Source of the DNA: Trichomonas vaginalis G3
Taxonomy: Eukaryota; Parabasalia; Trichomonadida; Trichomonadidae
Length of the DNA: 64,000 bases
Reading direction: 5' to 3'
Assembly: GCF_026262505.1 (NCBI RefSeq)
Contig: NC_067206.1
Span: 15,248,205 to 15,312,204 of the forward strand
Made by a program: the position numbers and the translations under genes
The notes under the pieces: model-generated
Databases searched by the model: none
What the model saw: only the letters and a program-made list of their open reading frames with translations
Told to the model about the DNA's origin: nothing
Shown here: positions 9,790 to 19,176 of the stretch, one piece after another
Position numbering within the stretch: the stretch's first letter is position 1
How the letters are laid out: each line of letters opens with the position of its first letter

Positions 9790-11394
9790 ATGTACGCCGC
9801 TCAGAATATAACGCCAACAGTTTTGGATGCCATGAACGGAAATGTTTCCGAATGGTATAACGAATGCGACAATGCCATTAGAAGGTCAGAAATAGTTCCT
9901 GGAACTTACGAATATACAACTGCTGTTTCTTATGGAAACGTAGGTGAGTTTGGAGAAGGTTCTTCAACAACAGTAGATATTGCTTGCGACAGGTTTCATA
10001 TTATTTCTATTGACAACCTCATTCTTATACGTGGAACAAGACATTGAAATAAAACCTTCTGCCAAGTTGTCTGACAAGAAAGGTTGCAATGGAATTTTCT
10101 ATGTCGGATACCAATATGCTCCAGAAGTTTTCATGGGATATAAGATATATTCTAACTCTGACTTAGTTCAAACAGTAACATGGGCAAACTATGAATGGTT
10201 CGCTTTGAGAAACTCAGTACAACCACAAGCTAGAGAACAAACAGACCAGTATGCAACTATTGAGAAAATAAGAAGACTTGACCCTAACGTTCCAGGAGTT
10301 TATGTTAACCTTTCTGGACAAACTGCAGCAGCAGTAACCAAAGTAAAACTGAAACTTAGAGTTCCTTTGTCATCTTTCCTCATCTTCAGGTTTTTAAGAT
10401 ACTTGCCAAACTGGGCAGGAAAAATTTCTATCGAACTTACTCCAAGCAAAAATAACTTAGTCATTGCACCAACACAAGACCCATTCACTCTTACAGATAC
10501 AGCTGGTGGAGCCAAGTTCTGTGACTTTTGCAAAGACAAAGTTGACTTAGACTTTGGTTTCTCAAACTTCAACAATGAAGTAAACTATTATTTCAATGCT
10601 GCTGGAACTGCTTGGGACCCAGTTAAGTTTACATGCGAAAAATTTGAATGCAAGAGAATAGAAAGCAGACTTGCCGTTTATATGTTGGACCCAGATATTT
10701 CAAATGCTTTAGCTGCCAAATATATTGCAGTTCCACTTATGTTCCCTATACACCAAATATCTGTCAAAGACTTTGCAGGTGAAGTTGGAAACCAAAGTGC
10801 TGACCCAGGTGCAAGAACAGATATTGCTTTAACAACTGCAATGAAACATGCAGATACTATGTTTGTACTGTTCAGACGAACTATAAATGACTATTCTTGT
10901 TTCTACAACCCCGGTATTAAATATCATATAAACATAGATGGCAAATATTATCCAAGAGAAGAATATTCTACAGTTGAGGATATGAGGTCATACAACTTGA
11001 CATTAGATGCTATGAACTTTAACAACAACTTCACAACAACCATTAACCCTGAAATGCAAAGTTCTATTATGCCATATGTGAAAGTATGGACTCATACAGG
11101 AGGTCAAAAAACTCAATATACAAATGGAGACCGTTCAAAACTTTTGGCTTGGCATTCCATTTGCTGACTCAGAAGACTTTATGGGTGGTATTTCAACTGT
11201 TGGTACTGTACAAATACAATATACTGGTGACAGAGACGGTCCAGATGAATTGAAAGCAAAGAAGTTTACAAAACCAATAGCACTTTTCACGGAAGATGCT
11301 CTTTTGAAGATTCGTTCGATGAAACCTGCTGGGCTCCTCAGATTGGCATAACGACAGCTTCCATCGAGCAGATTTTGGCAGCAGGTCAGTAAGT
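9790..11394 (+). pseudogene. Maverick major capsid protein region (fossil)
   Basis: The protein-coding content is beta-rich with few charges, of about the length expected for a double jelly-roll major capsid. Recognisable features are an early SIDN strand segment, the FRFLRYLPNW-GKISIELTPS stretch near the middle, and a later ISxxYVNL-like series of strands. Comparable stretches are typical of Polinton capsids as I know them. It sits in the virion gene block, before a minor capsid candidate at 12551 and a convergent minus-strand frame at 11705. Broken, about two breaks. The identification rests on general fold character and context. Confidence 0.6.
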
Positions 11395-11705
11395 TGTTCT
11401 TGAACTGACTTCTCTCCGTCAAATATTGACAGTACGCCAGTTTTGACATAGTATTGTATTATAAACTTACCTTTAGAAATATCTGTAAGTTTTGTTGTTA
11501 TATTTTTGTCAACGTCAAGAACTTTCACCATTTCAGTTATACCAACTTTCTTTGCTTTATGGAAATATTTTGGTTCAGCAGATATTGCTATTCTATAACA
11601 TTTTCCATTGTTTGTATAAAGAACTATTCTGTCAATGTATTTGTATTGTTTGTGTGTGTAAACTTTGTTCTGCTTCAATTCGAAGAGATACTCGAATACG
11701 TCCAT
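11193..11705 (-). CDS. Maverick unknown protein, convergent with the capsid region
   Basis: A 170-residue frame whose N-terminal 105 residues look like a real protein: a helical start (DVFEYLFELKQ), then alternating strands (RIVLYTNNGKCYRIAIS, FIIQYYVKTGVLSIFDG). The last third lies antisense to the 3' end of the capsid region, and its composition there is less convincing, so the biological stop is uncertain. The start lies 19 bases from the divergent start at 11724, sharing a TTTTTATTCTAAGTAAAATG type of intergene. No family is recognised. Confidence 0.45.
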   Translation of the reverse strand: MDVFEYLFELKQNKVYTHKQYKYIDRIVLYTNNGKCYRIAISAEPKYFHKAKKVGITEMVKVLDVDKNITTKLTDISKGKFIIQYYVKTGVLSIFDGEKSVQEQLTDLLPKSARWKLSLCQSEEPSRFHRTNLQKSIFREKCYWFCKLLCFQFIWTVSVTSILYLYSTNS

Positions 11706-11723
11706 CTTTTTATTCTAAGTAAA

Positions 11724-12303
11724 ATGTCATTTCCGAAAAATAGAAGCGTGAGTGTTTCAAAAGGTTTAATGGCGGGTGGCAGATGTGAAGTTAAATTCAC
11801 CAACTCAAACAAACAGTCAAAGTGTTGTTGTCAATGTCAAAGACAGAGATGTTGAAGTGGGGAAACCATACGAAGACAAAGATGGTATAACAATTGTTCC
11901 TGTAAAAGAACCAACATATCCTGAAGTTAGCAGAGACTTAAGTTCTGTTGCAGATATTCGAAACGACTACCAACAACTGAAAGACAAACTTCAAACTCAG
12001 GAGAAGATTTGTCAAGCTTTAAGTATAATGTTAAACTTGGTCGAACACAACCCTGTAAAAGTGAACTCATATGTCATTGCACCTCATGAAGTTTTGAAAG
12101 AACTATTGAAACTTTTGACAGAGGCAGACGATATAAACATCAAAGAAATAGAACCCGACATTAGTTGCTGTGGTGTTTCATATAATGTCATTGACAAGAT
12201 ATACGTTATGAAAGGAGGTGAAACGTTGAACTTAAAGTATAGTTTCCCAGACGTCATAAAAATATTTGACGACCACAACATTTCATTAAAATTTATTTGC
12301 TAA
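11724..12303 (+). pseudogene. Maverick helical protein, unknown function (fossil)
   Basis: It begins with a basic segment (MSFPKNRSVSVSKG) right after a GTAAAATG start context. The main part carries a coiled coil (about DIRNDYQQLKDKLQTQEK), a leucine-rich helical middle, and a C-terminal portion with two cysteines (SCCGV) and strand-like sequence. It is followed seven bases later by the gene at 12310, suggesting one expression block with the minor capsid gene. No family is recognised. Broken, about one break near its start. Confidence 0.45.
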
Positions 12304-12309
12304 GTAAAA

Positions 12310-12540
12310 ATGTCAAAACTTCTTGAAAGATGTTTGAAGAAAAATAATATAGACTTTATTTCATGTAAAGGACTTTACACACTTTTGAACGATATGAAAG
12401 ACCCTGTTTTGTTTGTTCGTGTAGACAAAGGAAAGTTCTATGTCTTTACAAAATATTTGAACTTCTTAGACAGAGAACTTCAAGAAACGCCATGTGAAAG
12501 TTTAGATGAAGTTCTTCTCCACTTTCAGAAAAACTTTTAA
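12310..12540 (+). CDS. Maverick small protein, 76 residues
   Basis: A short intact frame starting at the ATG after GTAAAAATG. It is a mix of helix (SKLLERCLKKNN) and strand (PVLFVRVDKGKFYVFTKYLNF), ending in an acidic-to-aromatic helix (LDEVLLHFQKNF). It lies between the helical gene (ending 12303) and the minor capsid candidate (12551), with intergenes of 6 and 10 bases. No known family. The tight spacing supports a real gene. Confidence 0.5.
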   Translation: MSKLLERCLKKNNIDFISCKGLYTLLNDMKDPVLFVRVDKGKFYVFTKYLNFLDRELQETPCESLDEVLLHFQKNF

Positions 12541-12550
12541 ATATATATAA

Positions 12551-13357
12551 ATGGCAGAAGATATAATGGTTTATACTATTACGACTAAAAACCCTGAGTC
12601 ATATAATTCTATAACAACAAACTTACAAAGTCCTCAAGGACGGTATTGTAAACTAACTTTAAACACAATGACGACTAAAGCCTGTTTTGCTCTTTTGACA
12701 CCAGAAGACTTTATTGTTGTGAATGGTAAAAAATACTCCTTTGAAGATACTTACTCAGATATACCACCAACAGGTTTTGTTGACTTATTTAATACTTTAA
12801 GTACGGGTGTAACATGTGCTGCAACTAGAGCAGGTTTCATTATGTTTGGATGTCCGACTGAGTTTACTATAAACGATATGAGCTATAATACAAAACTTAT
12901 TTCTGGTTTTTACTACCAACAGTTTCCTATAACAGGAAAAGGTGTCATACAAGGAATGTCTATTCCATTGACATTAAGCACACCAATCTTATATATTGTT
13001 TCAAACTTAGGTTCAAAGTGTTATTCGAATGTCGACAGAAACTATTATGACCAAAAGATACTTATGCGTATAAACAATACTTTCTCTGCTGGTTTGTCTA
13101 TTGTTCATTCGAATGCAGAATTTTCAACCTTAGTGAACTCAAACACTTTGGCAAGTATAACGTTGACATTAGTTGACGCAAACTTTGTTCCTGTAAAACT
13201 TTTATGTCCTATGTATTTGTCAATGACGGCAGAAAGTTTCGAATTGGAAGATGCAACTGGTGAAAGTATTGTATTACAAGAACAACTTCAACAACAAATA
13301 GCTCAAGAACAACAAATGCAACAAATGGAACAAATGCAACAACAAAGTCAAGAATAA
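12551..13357 (+). CDS. Maverick minor capsid (penton-like) protein candidate
   Basis: A 268-residue frame, rich in Thr, Ser, Asn and aromatic residues in alternating hydrophobic strands (CKLTLNTMTTKACFALL, GVIQGMSIPLTLSTPILYIV), as expected of a single jelly-roll protein. The tail (about 235-268) is Gln/Met-rich (EQMQQQSQ) and likely disordered. Polintons encode a single jelly-roll minor capsid of about this size near the major capsid gene, and this gene lies 1.2 kb downstream of it. The frame looks whole. The assignment is by fold character and position, not by a diagnostic motif. Confidence 0.5.
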   Translation: MAEDIMVYTITTKNPESYNSITTNLQSPQGRYCKLTLNTMTTKACFALLTPEDFIVVNGKKYSFEDTYSDIPPTGFVDLFNTLSTGVTCAATRAGFIMFGCPTEFTINDMSYNTKLISGFYYQQFPITGKGVIQGMSIPLTLSTPILYIVSNLGSKCYSNVDRNYYDQKILMRINNTFSAGLSIVHSNAEFSTLVNSNTLASITLTLVDANFVPVKLLCPMYLSMTAESFELEDATGESIVLQEQLQQQIAQEQQMQQMEQMQQQSQE

Positions 13358-13383
13358 AAAAAATATTTTTTTATTTTTATAAA

Positions 13384-14616
13384 AATGTACAGAATAGATG
13401 TTTCAGATTTTTATGACTTCAAGCATTCAGAAATATGTGTCCATTTCGAGACTATAACAAAGCAGTCGAGAATTTGAAACGTTTAGTCATTTATGTTGAC
13501 TCTGCCCCAGAATGTTATGTTATGAAAGAATGGTGAGTCTTTAACAAACCTAAAGCGACAATAGTTTCAGAACAAGAATGTAGACAAAACTTAAGAAAAT
13601 AAAAGTTGTACAAGTTGGCATGAAGATGTTAGATGCTTGGGATATCTTATTGTCAAAGTTAGAAGATTTTTCAGTTCGAGGTATAAAGTTCTATACACCT
13701 TCTCCAAACTTCTATTCTATCTTCACTGGATATATAATATGAACAAGTAGAATGGAAAGAAAATATTATAGAAGCTTGGTTAGACCATGTCAAAGAAATT
13801 ATATGCAATGGAAACGAAAGAGTCTATGAGTATATCTTATGTTGGTTTGCAAACATCTTACAACATCCAAGTGCTAAAAATGAAACTGCTCTCATTATAA
13901 TTGGAAAACAAGGAACAGGTAAGAATACTTTCTTTACAGATATCTTATGCAAACTGTTAGAGGGCTATTCGAACCCGAATATGACAAACTTAGAAAACAT
14001 CTGTGGCAAGTTTAACTCCTCAATAGAGAATATGAAACTTATAGTATGTAACGAACTTCAAAGTATAGATACAACAAAAGTTTTGAACTCAGATGCTTTG
14101 AAGAGTCTTATAACAGACAAAGTTGGAGTCGTTGAAAGAAAATATAAAGACCAAAGAGTTTGTGAAAATGTTGCAAACTTCATTATGGTTTCAAACAATA
14201 CTGTTCCGATGAAGTTAGAAAGTTCTGACAGAAGATATGTAGTTGTCAGAACGTCAGAAGCTCATATGCAAGATACAGAATATTTTGACGACTTAGCAGA
14301 AACTTTGACATCTGACTTTTACAACCACTTGTTCTCATATTTTATGACATTGGATATTTCAAAGTTCAATCCAAGACAAATTCCACATACCGAAGAGAGA
14401 CAAACATTGTTAGAAGCAAACAAGAGTGTATATGAACTGTTCATAGATGAAACTGACTTTGAGTGTTTAGATGAAAGGTCATTGTACGATTCGTATAAAC
14501 AATATTGTCAAGAATATGGTTATATGACAGCGTCTAAACGAACATTCTTGGCAAATGTCAAAAGTCTTTTAGATGTTCAGAATGGTGTATATACAAAGAA
14601 AATTTTTTCTGAGTAA
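13384..14616 (+). pseudogene. Maverick SF3 (D5-like) helicase (fossil)
   Basis: The well-preserved part has a Walker A loop (GKQGTGKN), a Walker B-like strand (MKLIVCNELQ), and a sensor strand ending in N-N (NFIMVSNN), followed by an arginine-bearing segment (SDRRYVVVR). This order is that of superfamily 3 helicases of the D5/primase-C-terminal type used in viral DNA replication. The C-terminal part is helical, with a winged-helix-like end. Together with the polymerase at 22398-24551 it would form the replication machinery. The start follows TTTTTATAAAAATG. Broken, with a few breaks mostly in the N-terminal half. Confidence 0.75.
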
Positions 14617-14653
14617 ATTTTTTAAAAAAATATTTTTTTATCCGATAGAAAAG

Positions 14654-15073
14654 ATGACAAAATTCATCTCAGTAAACAAGTACATGTTAGGACTTAAAGA
14701 AGAACTAGACCCATTCACATATTTGAATGTTTACTTCTACCATTTTGAAAAGTCTTCATTCAGCAAAGTTTGGAACATCGAACCAGTTAAGTTTGCTATT
14801 GTGACTAAAAATGGTGCGAAATTTGAAGACTTAGAGATAGAAGGTTTGTTAGCAGTCAAAGAAAGTTTTGACAGAAGGTTTTCAAACCTTAAAGAAGGCA
14901 AAGCATACAAACTTGTTATACCTTATGAACCAAAGAAAGCAGACGACTATGAATATTATGAGTCTAAAGTTGTAGAAGTTCAAGGTAAATTGGGTAAAAA
15001 GATTTTAGAGTCTAAGCCAGTGTTTACTCCTAAAGAGGAAGAGAACATTGACATTGACCCAGAAATGTTCTAA
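14654..15073 (+). CDS. Maverick unknown protein, 139 residues
   Basis: Start at ATG 14654, after an AT-rich intergene that follows the helicase by about 40 bases. It looks like a small alpha/beta protein: strands (FAIVTKNGAKFEDLEIEG, KAYKLVIPYEP) and an acidic end (EEENIDIDPEMF). In gene order it follows the replication helicase, so a single-strand-binding or accessory replication role is conceivable, but nothing diagnostic is present. The frame looks whole. It is convergent with the gene ending at 15090. Confidence 0.45.
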   Translation: MTKFISVNKYMLGLKEELDPFTYLNVYFYHFEKSSFSKVWNIEPVKFAIVTKNGAKFEDLEIEGLLAVKESFDRRFSNLKEGKAYKLVIPYEPKKADDYEYYESKVVEVQGKLGKKILESKPVFTPKEEENIDIDPEMF

Positions 15074-15290
15074 AAATAAAATTTTATTTTTACATGTCAA
15101 ATTTCTTTTTCTCTGGAACTGGTTCAGGTTCTTTCTTCTCTTCTTCTACTTTCTTTTCTTTCTTTTCTTTCTTCTTCTTTTCTGGTGGAGTTATGTCAAA
15201 CTTCTCAGAACCATATTTTTGTAAAAGTTCTTTGTCCTTTAATAGCTCTTCTATTCTGTTTTCTATTTCATCTTCAAGAACAGCGCATGT

Positions 15291-15370
15291 GTCTTCTTTG
15301 CATTCTAAGAACTTTTGTTGGACTTCATCTTTCCAATCGGTGTCATCTCTGTCAACAAGTCTGTCATTGA
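15291..15370. repeat. 80 bp direct repeat flanking an insert, left copy
   Basis: Identical except for one base to 16838-16917. It belongs to the coding sequence of the interrupted minus-strand Maverick gene. Confidence 0.9.
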
Positions 15371-16837
15371 GAAAAAACCAGAATTTTCGAAAAAGTGACA
15401 CCAACTATTAAAGTTATTTTATTACTAGATTTATTTACAAATTATAAGATAATATCATTAACCGAATATATTTTTAATATAAATAAAAAACTTTTTTTAT
15501 ACAAAAAATTACAATCAATCGATAAATATTATAAAACATTTATTCCAAAAAGATTAAGTAATAGGTGGGATCCTGCATATAATATAATTTTATGTCATAA
15601 AGCTTACAAATTTTAGATGGACCACAGTGAGAATGTGAGTGGTTAATTTAAAGGTGGTCTGATAAAGAAATCGAGGCTTACTCAACACAGCATGAAGCAG
15701 TTTCTAATACACAATCTTACTAGTCGTGTTTCGGTCGCCAGCGCTCTCATAGGGGTGCTGATTTCAAAAACCACTACTTCAAATTATTCAACAATACTCA
15801 ATGCAGCATGAAGCAGCTACTACTGCTGTATCTTACTGGTAGTGTTTTGGTCGTTGGCTCTTGCACAGTCTCTCAGATTTTCAAAATTTTTTTTTCAACA
15901 CTATCTTGTTTCGCTCTCAGAAAGCTATCCTACAAAGACATCGAAGCTTACTCAACACAGCATGAAGCAGTTTCTAATACACAATCTTACTAGTCGTGTT
16001 TCGGTCGCCAGCGCTCTCATAGGGGTGCTGATTTCAAAAACCACTACTTCAAATTATTCAACAATACTCAATGCAGCATGAAGCAGCTACTACTGCTGTA
16101 TCTTACTGGTACTGTTCTTCGCTTCTTACTATCAACTCTAAACTAGTTTGATGTATTATTTATTCATATATAAATATATACATATATAAATATATACATA
16201 TATAAATATATACATATATAAATATATACATATATAAATATATACATATATAAATATATACATATATAAATATATACATATATAAATATATACATATATA
16301 AATATATACATATATAAATATATACATATATAAATATATACATATATAAATATATACATATATAAATATATACATATATAAATATATACATATATAAATA
16401 TATACATATATAAATATATACATATATAAATATATACATATATAAATATATACATATATAAATATATACATATATAAATATATACATATATAAATATATA
16501 CATATATAAATATTACATATATAAATATATACATATATAAATATATACATATATAAATATATACATATATAAATATATACATATATAAATATATACATAT
16601 ATAAATATATACATATATAAATATATACATATATAAATATATACATATATAAATATATACATATATAAATATATACATATATAAATATACATATATAAAT
16701 ATATACATATATAAATATATACATATATAAATATATACATATATATATATAAATATATAAATAACAAAATATAATCAAAAAATAGTGTTTGGAAATTTAA
16801 GGTTAAGTGTCACTTTTTCGTAAATTCTACCACACTC
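15371..16837. mobile_element. Small inverted-repeat element with a minisatellite, inside the Maverick
   Basis: The left end reads CCAGAATTTTCGAAAAAGTG then ACAC. The right end, read inward on the minus strand, is GTAGAATTTACGAAAAAGTG then ACAC. These are about 24 bp imperfect inverted repeats with the usual AAAAGTGACA. Inside are two copies of a roughly 170 bp GCATGAAGCAG-rich segment (about 15661-15846 and 15937-16110) and a 16 bp minisatellite. No transposase is present. Instead of a short target duplication the insert is flanked by an 80 bp direct repeat. Confidence 0.65.
16165..16760. repeat. 16 bp minisatellite, about 36 copies
   Basis: The unit CATATATAAATATATA repeats with only two or three irregular units. 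It explains the long Tyr/Ile ORFs on the minus strand, which are not genes. Confidence 0.97.
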
Positions 16838-16917
16838 GTCTTCTTTGCATTCTAAGAACTTTTGTTGGACTTCATCTTTCCAATCGGCGTCATCTCTGTC
16901 AACAAGTCTGTCATTGA
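16838..16917. repeat. 80 bp direct repeat flanking an insert, right copy
   Basis: Partner of 15291-15370, with one mismatch near the middle. Confidence 0.9.
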
Positions 16918-17089
16918 CAAATTTTAAGACTGCTCTGCTTAATGTTTTATGGTTCTTGTCATATTCCCAGAAACAGAACTTTAGAACAAATTCACCTTTC
17001 TTGTTTACACTATGTAAGATTTTATGGTCGACAGATGTTTTGCTGTCGAAAAGCTTGTCTCGAATATAGATAGCGAAATCGCTAGACAT

Positions 17090-17127
17090 TTTCTAAAAGA
17101 TAAAAATTTTAATTTTTCTAAAAATAT
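17090..17127. promoter_or_regulatory. Short divergent start region
   Basis: Only 38 bases separate the divergent starts at 17089 (minus) and 17128 (plus). It contains TCTAAAAGATAAAAATT, a TAAAA-type box like those before other Maverick virion genes. There is no host-style TCATTTTT initiator. Confidence 0.4.
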
Positions 17128-18000
17128 GTTAGAAAAAAAGTTTGCTGACATTGACAAAAAATTTGAGAATGTTTTAAACAAGAACAAGAGGAAGTTAGAA
17201 AATGCTCAGATAAAGCCTATACATGACAAGTTCTTATTTGCTCAGAATGGTATAACAGGTCTAATTGCACCACCTGGGTCGGGTAAGACTTTCACTTATC
17301 TTAAAATGGCTGCACAACAACAAGAACTAGATGAGAAGAACCCATTCTATGAGTTAGTTGTCATTTGTAGTACTTCTGGTCAATTTGACCAAACCGTCAA
17401 TTCGTTCAAAGATATTATAAAGAAGTCTAAGTTAGTATGTATAAAAGACTCTGAGTTGTTAGATTGGATAAAGAAGTACCAAAGAAGAGTTTTGAAGTAT
17501 AATGCTATAAATGAGTATATAAATTCGAAGTTCAAAGACCCAAATGAGGAAATGCAGAGAAATTTAGAGAAGAAACACTTCAGAAACAAACAGAAAGAGA
17601 TAGAATACATTTCGAAGAAATTGCAATCTTACGATTGGAAGACTTACCCTCATAGATGTCTTTTATCTTAGATGACTTTGCTTCTCATCCTTTGTTAAAG
17701 AATAGAGAACAAGACATGTGTCGAATTCTTAAGAAGCTCAGACACTTTAACATCTCAGTTGTCATTTGTGTACAGACAGCAAAGAGTTTAAGTAAGGATG
17801 TTAAAAGAATACTTACTGACATTGTACTTTTCCCCGGATTGTCCGAAGACGATTTCATGGAACTTATGAAAGAGTCCATGGCAGGTAAGTTTGACAGACA
17901 TGAACTATGGGAGAAGTACAAAGTCATACAAGACCCTCATACTTCTTTCAGAATTCATATCTACGCAAACAAAGTTCAAATTGTAAAAAGTCAAGCTTGA
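17128..18000 (+). pseudogene. Maverick genome-packaging ATPase (fossil)
   Basis: Walker A is APPGSGKT and the Walker B region is a hydrophobic strand ending in LDDF, followed by the long helical part and a late CVQT sensor-like strand. This is the FtsK/HerA-type, A32-like packaging ATPase that Polintons and large DNA viruses share; it would pump DNA into the capsid. Start chosen at ATG 17128 (MLEKKFAD), because upstream frame overlaps the divergent gene. Size about 290 codons, normal for the family. Broken, about one break. Confidence 0.8.
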
Positions 18001-18019
18001 AAAATGTAAGTGTTTAGTC

Positions 18020-18199
18020 TTAGTAAGATGGTAGCTTCTTAAAGCATATGCCGTCCTTGAGTTTTAGGTACGTGAAGAGAAGTACAATGAATTCAATTAC
18101 GAGTACAATTGCAATGACAACTAAGGCAACTATTTTTGTCTTTTGCCAGCAAGGGTACTTCTTCTCTTCCAATGGTTCGGCAGAACTATACTCACTCAT
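18020..18199 (-). CDS. Maverick small single-pass membrane protein
   Basis: A 59-residue frame from ATG 18199 (MSEYSSAEP). There is a short acidic N-terminus, a basic/aromatic patch (KKYPCWQKTK), and one strong membrane span of about 23 hydrophobic residues (IVALVVIAIVLVIEFIVLLF). A short Cys/Lys-containing tail follows. Many capsid-bearing elements encode such a small membrane protein, but no family is recognisable. It is convergent with the ATPase gene, 20 bases from its stop. The frame looks whole. Confidence 0.5.
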   Translation of the reverse strand: MSEYSSAEPLEEKKYPCWQKTKIVALVVIAIVLVIEFIVLLFTYLKLKDGICFKKLPSY

Positions 18200-18261
18200 G
18201 AGAAATGTCAAAACGGTTTAATAGAAAAAGTGTCATCTACCCTACTTGTTTGAAGTTGTCA

Positions 18262-18455
18262 AAATACTCTGTTATTTTTCACTGTTTTCATAGAGTTTTG
18301 GCGACTGGGGTTTCTTACCTACTCGCTATTCTTCACTGTTTTCATAGAGTTTTAGGCGACCCAGATAAAAGTCGGTCTCGCTGTTCTTCACGATTTTCAT
18401 AGAGTTTTGGCGACTAAGGTTTTTTACCTACTCGCTGTTCTTCACTGTTTTCATA
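18262..18455. repeat. About four tandem copies of a 55-60 bp repeat
   Basis: The core TTTTCATAGAGTTTTxGGCGAC and CACTGTTTTCATA recur at about 18285, 18340, 18396 and 18447, with GGTTTxTTACCTACTCGCT between some. It lies in the noncoding gap between 18200 and 18700 of the Maverick. Confidence 0.75.
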
Positions 18456-18507
18456 CGGAATCTCTTCTCTCGGTTTTCCGAGGGAAGCAAGCATATGCCA
18501 TTTTTTA

Positions 18508-18659
18508 ACGAAGTGAAGGTTTGCACTTCGTCAAATTTTATAAAAAATTAGCGTTATTTTTACATTATGACACGAAGTGAAGATTTGCACTTCGTCAAAT
18601 TTTATAAAAAATTAGCGTTATTTTTACATTATGACACGAAGTGACGATTTGCACTTCGT
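18508..18659. repeat. Three 64 bp repeats with an ACGAAGTG/CACTTCGT hairpin
   Basis: Hairpins ACGAAGTG-8 bases-CACTTCGT at 18508-18531, 18572-18595 and 18636-18659, spaced exactly 64. The ACGAAGTG arm is also the centre of the Maverick terminal repeat palindrome (GGCACTTCGTGCC). It could be a binding site shared by the ends and the interior; this is inferred. Confidence 0.8.
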
Positions 18660-18700
18660 CAAAAATAACAGTTATATAATGAAAAAGTGTCATTTTTTTC

Positions 18701-18895
18701 ATGTCAGAAGACTCGAAGGTGCAACACTTCCAAAATACCGACGAACTCAGAAGAGCAGCATGGCAGTATCTTCTTGACAACTTCTTTGAGTTCTCCAGGT
18801 ACACCTTGGAAAATGCTGAAGAACTCCGACACAGAGAATTTGGAGAAATTGCGCTCCAATACTACCTTGACAAACAAAGGGTAAACAAAGGGTAA
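18701..18895 (+). CDS. Maverick small helical protein, 64 residues
   Basis: The start at 18701 follows AAAAAGTGTCATTTTTTTC, which joins the shared AGTGTCA motif to a trichomonad-style initiator (TCATTTTTTT) just before ATG. The protein is mostly helical, amphipathic and charged (RRAAWQYLLDNFFEFSRY). A GGTAAACAAA direct repeat sits at the 3' end and overlaps the stop region (about 18870-18905). No known family. The promoter makes it likely to be a real gene. It opens the block of host-style promoters at 18.7-22.4 kb. Confidence 0.5.
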   Translation: MSEDSKVQHFQNTDELRRAAWQYLLDNFFEFSRYTLENAEELRHREFGEIALQYYLDKQRVNKG

Positions 18896-18946
18896 ACAAA
18901 GGGTAAAATAAGACTAAAAACTTAACGTTTAAAAGTGACATTTTTA

Positions 18947-19147
18947 ATGAGCTCCGAGTCACCGAGAAAACTTGGTCAGATGTTAGCAGCTTACTTCCCT
19001 GAGGAGGATGGAAGCGTTACATACGTAAGGTTCAAAAACAACGAACCTGGAATTGCGTACCAAATTCGCAATTACATGACCATGGAAGAGTACGAAAGGT
19101 TCCTACAAGAGAAACCAGCTCTAAACAACTCAGAAAAGAAAGAATAA
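18947..19147 (+). CDS. Maverick small protein, 66 residues
   Basis: Start chosen at ATG 18947, directly after AAAAGTGACATTTTTA, again the shared motif plus an initiator-like sequence. Composition is mixed, with a strand-rich middle (GSVTYVRFKNNEPGIAYQI) and a helical acidic end (MTMEEYERFLQEKP). No family is recognised. The GC content is a little higher than in the virion block, like its neighbours at 19177-21786. The frame looks whole. Confidence 0.45.
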   Translation: MSSESPRKLGQMLAAYFPEEDGSVTYVRFKNNEPGIAYQIRNYMTMEEYERFLQEKPALNNSEKKE

Positions 19148-19176
19148 AAAGTTTAACTCGTAATTGTTTATTTTTT

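Larger units (their letters stand above)
15090..17089 (-). pseudogene. Maverick charged helical protein, interrupted by an inserted element (fossil)
   Basis: The N-terminal part (17089 down to 16838) and C-terminal part (15370 down to 15090) both contain the same stretch with NDRLVDRDD and DWKDEVQQKFLEC, because the insert at 15371-16837 is flanked by an 80 bp direct repeat of this gene. The N-terminal part is mixed helix and strand; the C-terminal end is a Lys/Glu-rich tail (EKKKKEKKEKKVEEEKKE). The start is divergent from the ATPase gene, with only about 40 bases between, containing a TAAAA box. No family is recognised. Broken by the insertion. Confidence 0.5.

Noticed and set aside
16156-16778. 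Long Tyr/Ile ORFs on the minus strand
   Set aside because: Pure translation of the 16 bp minisatellite.
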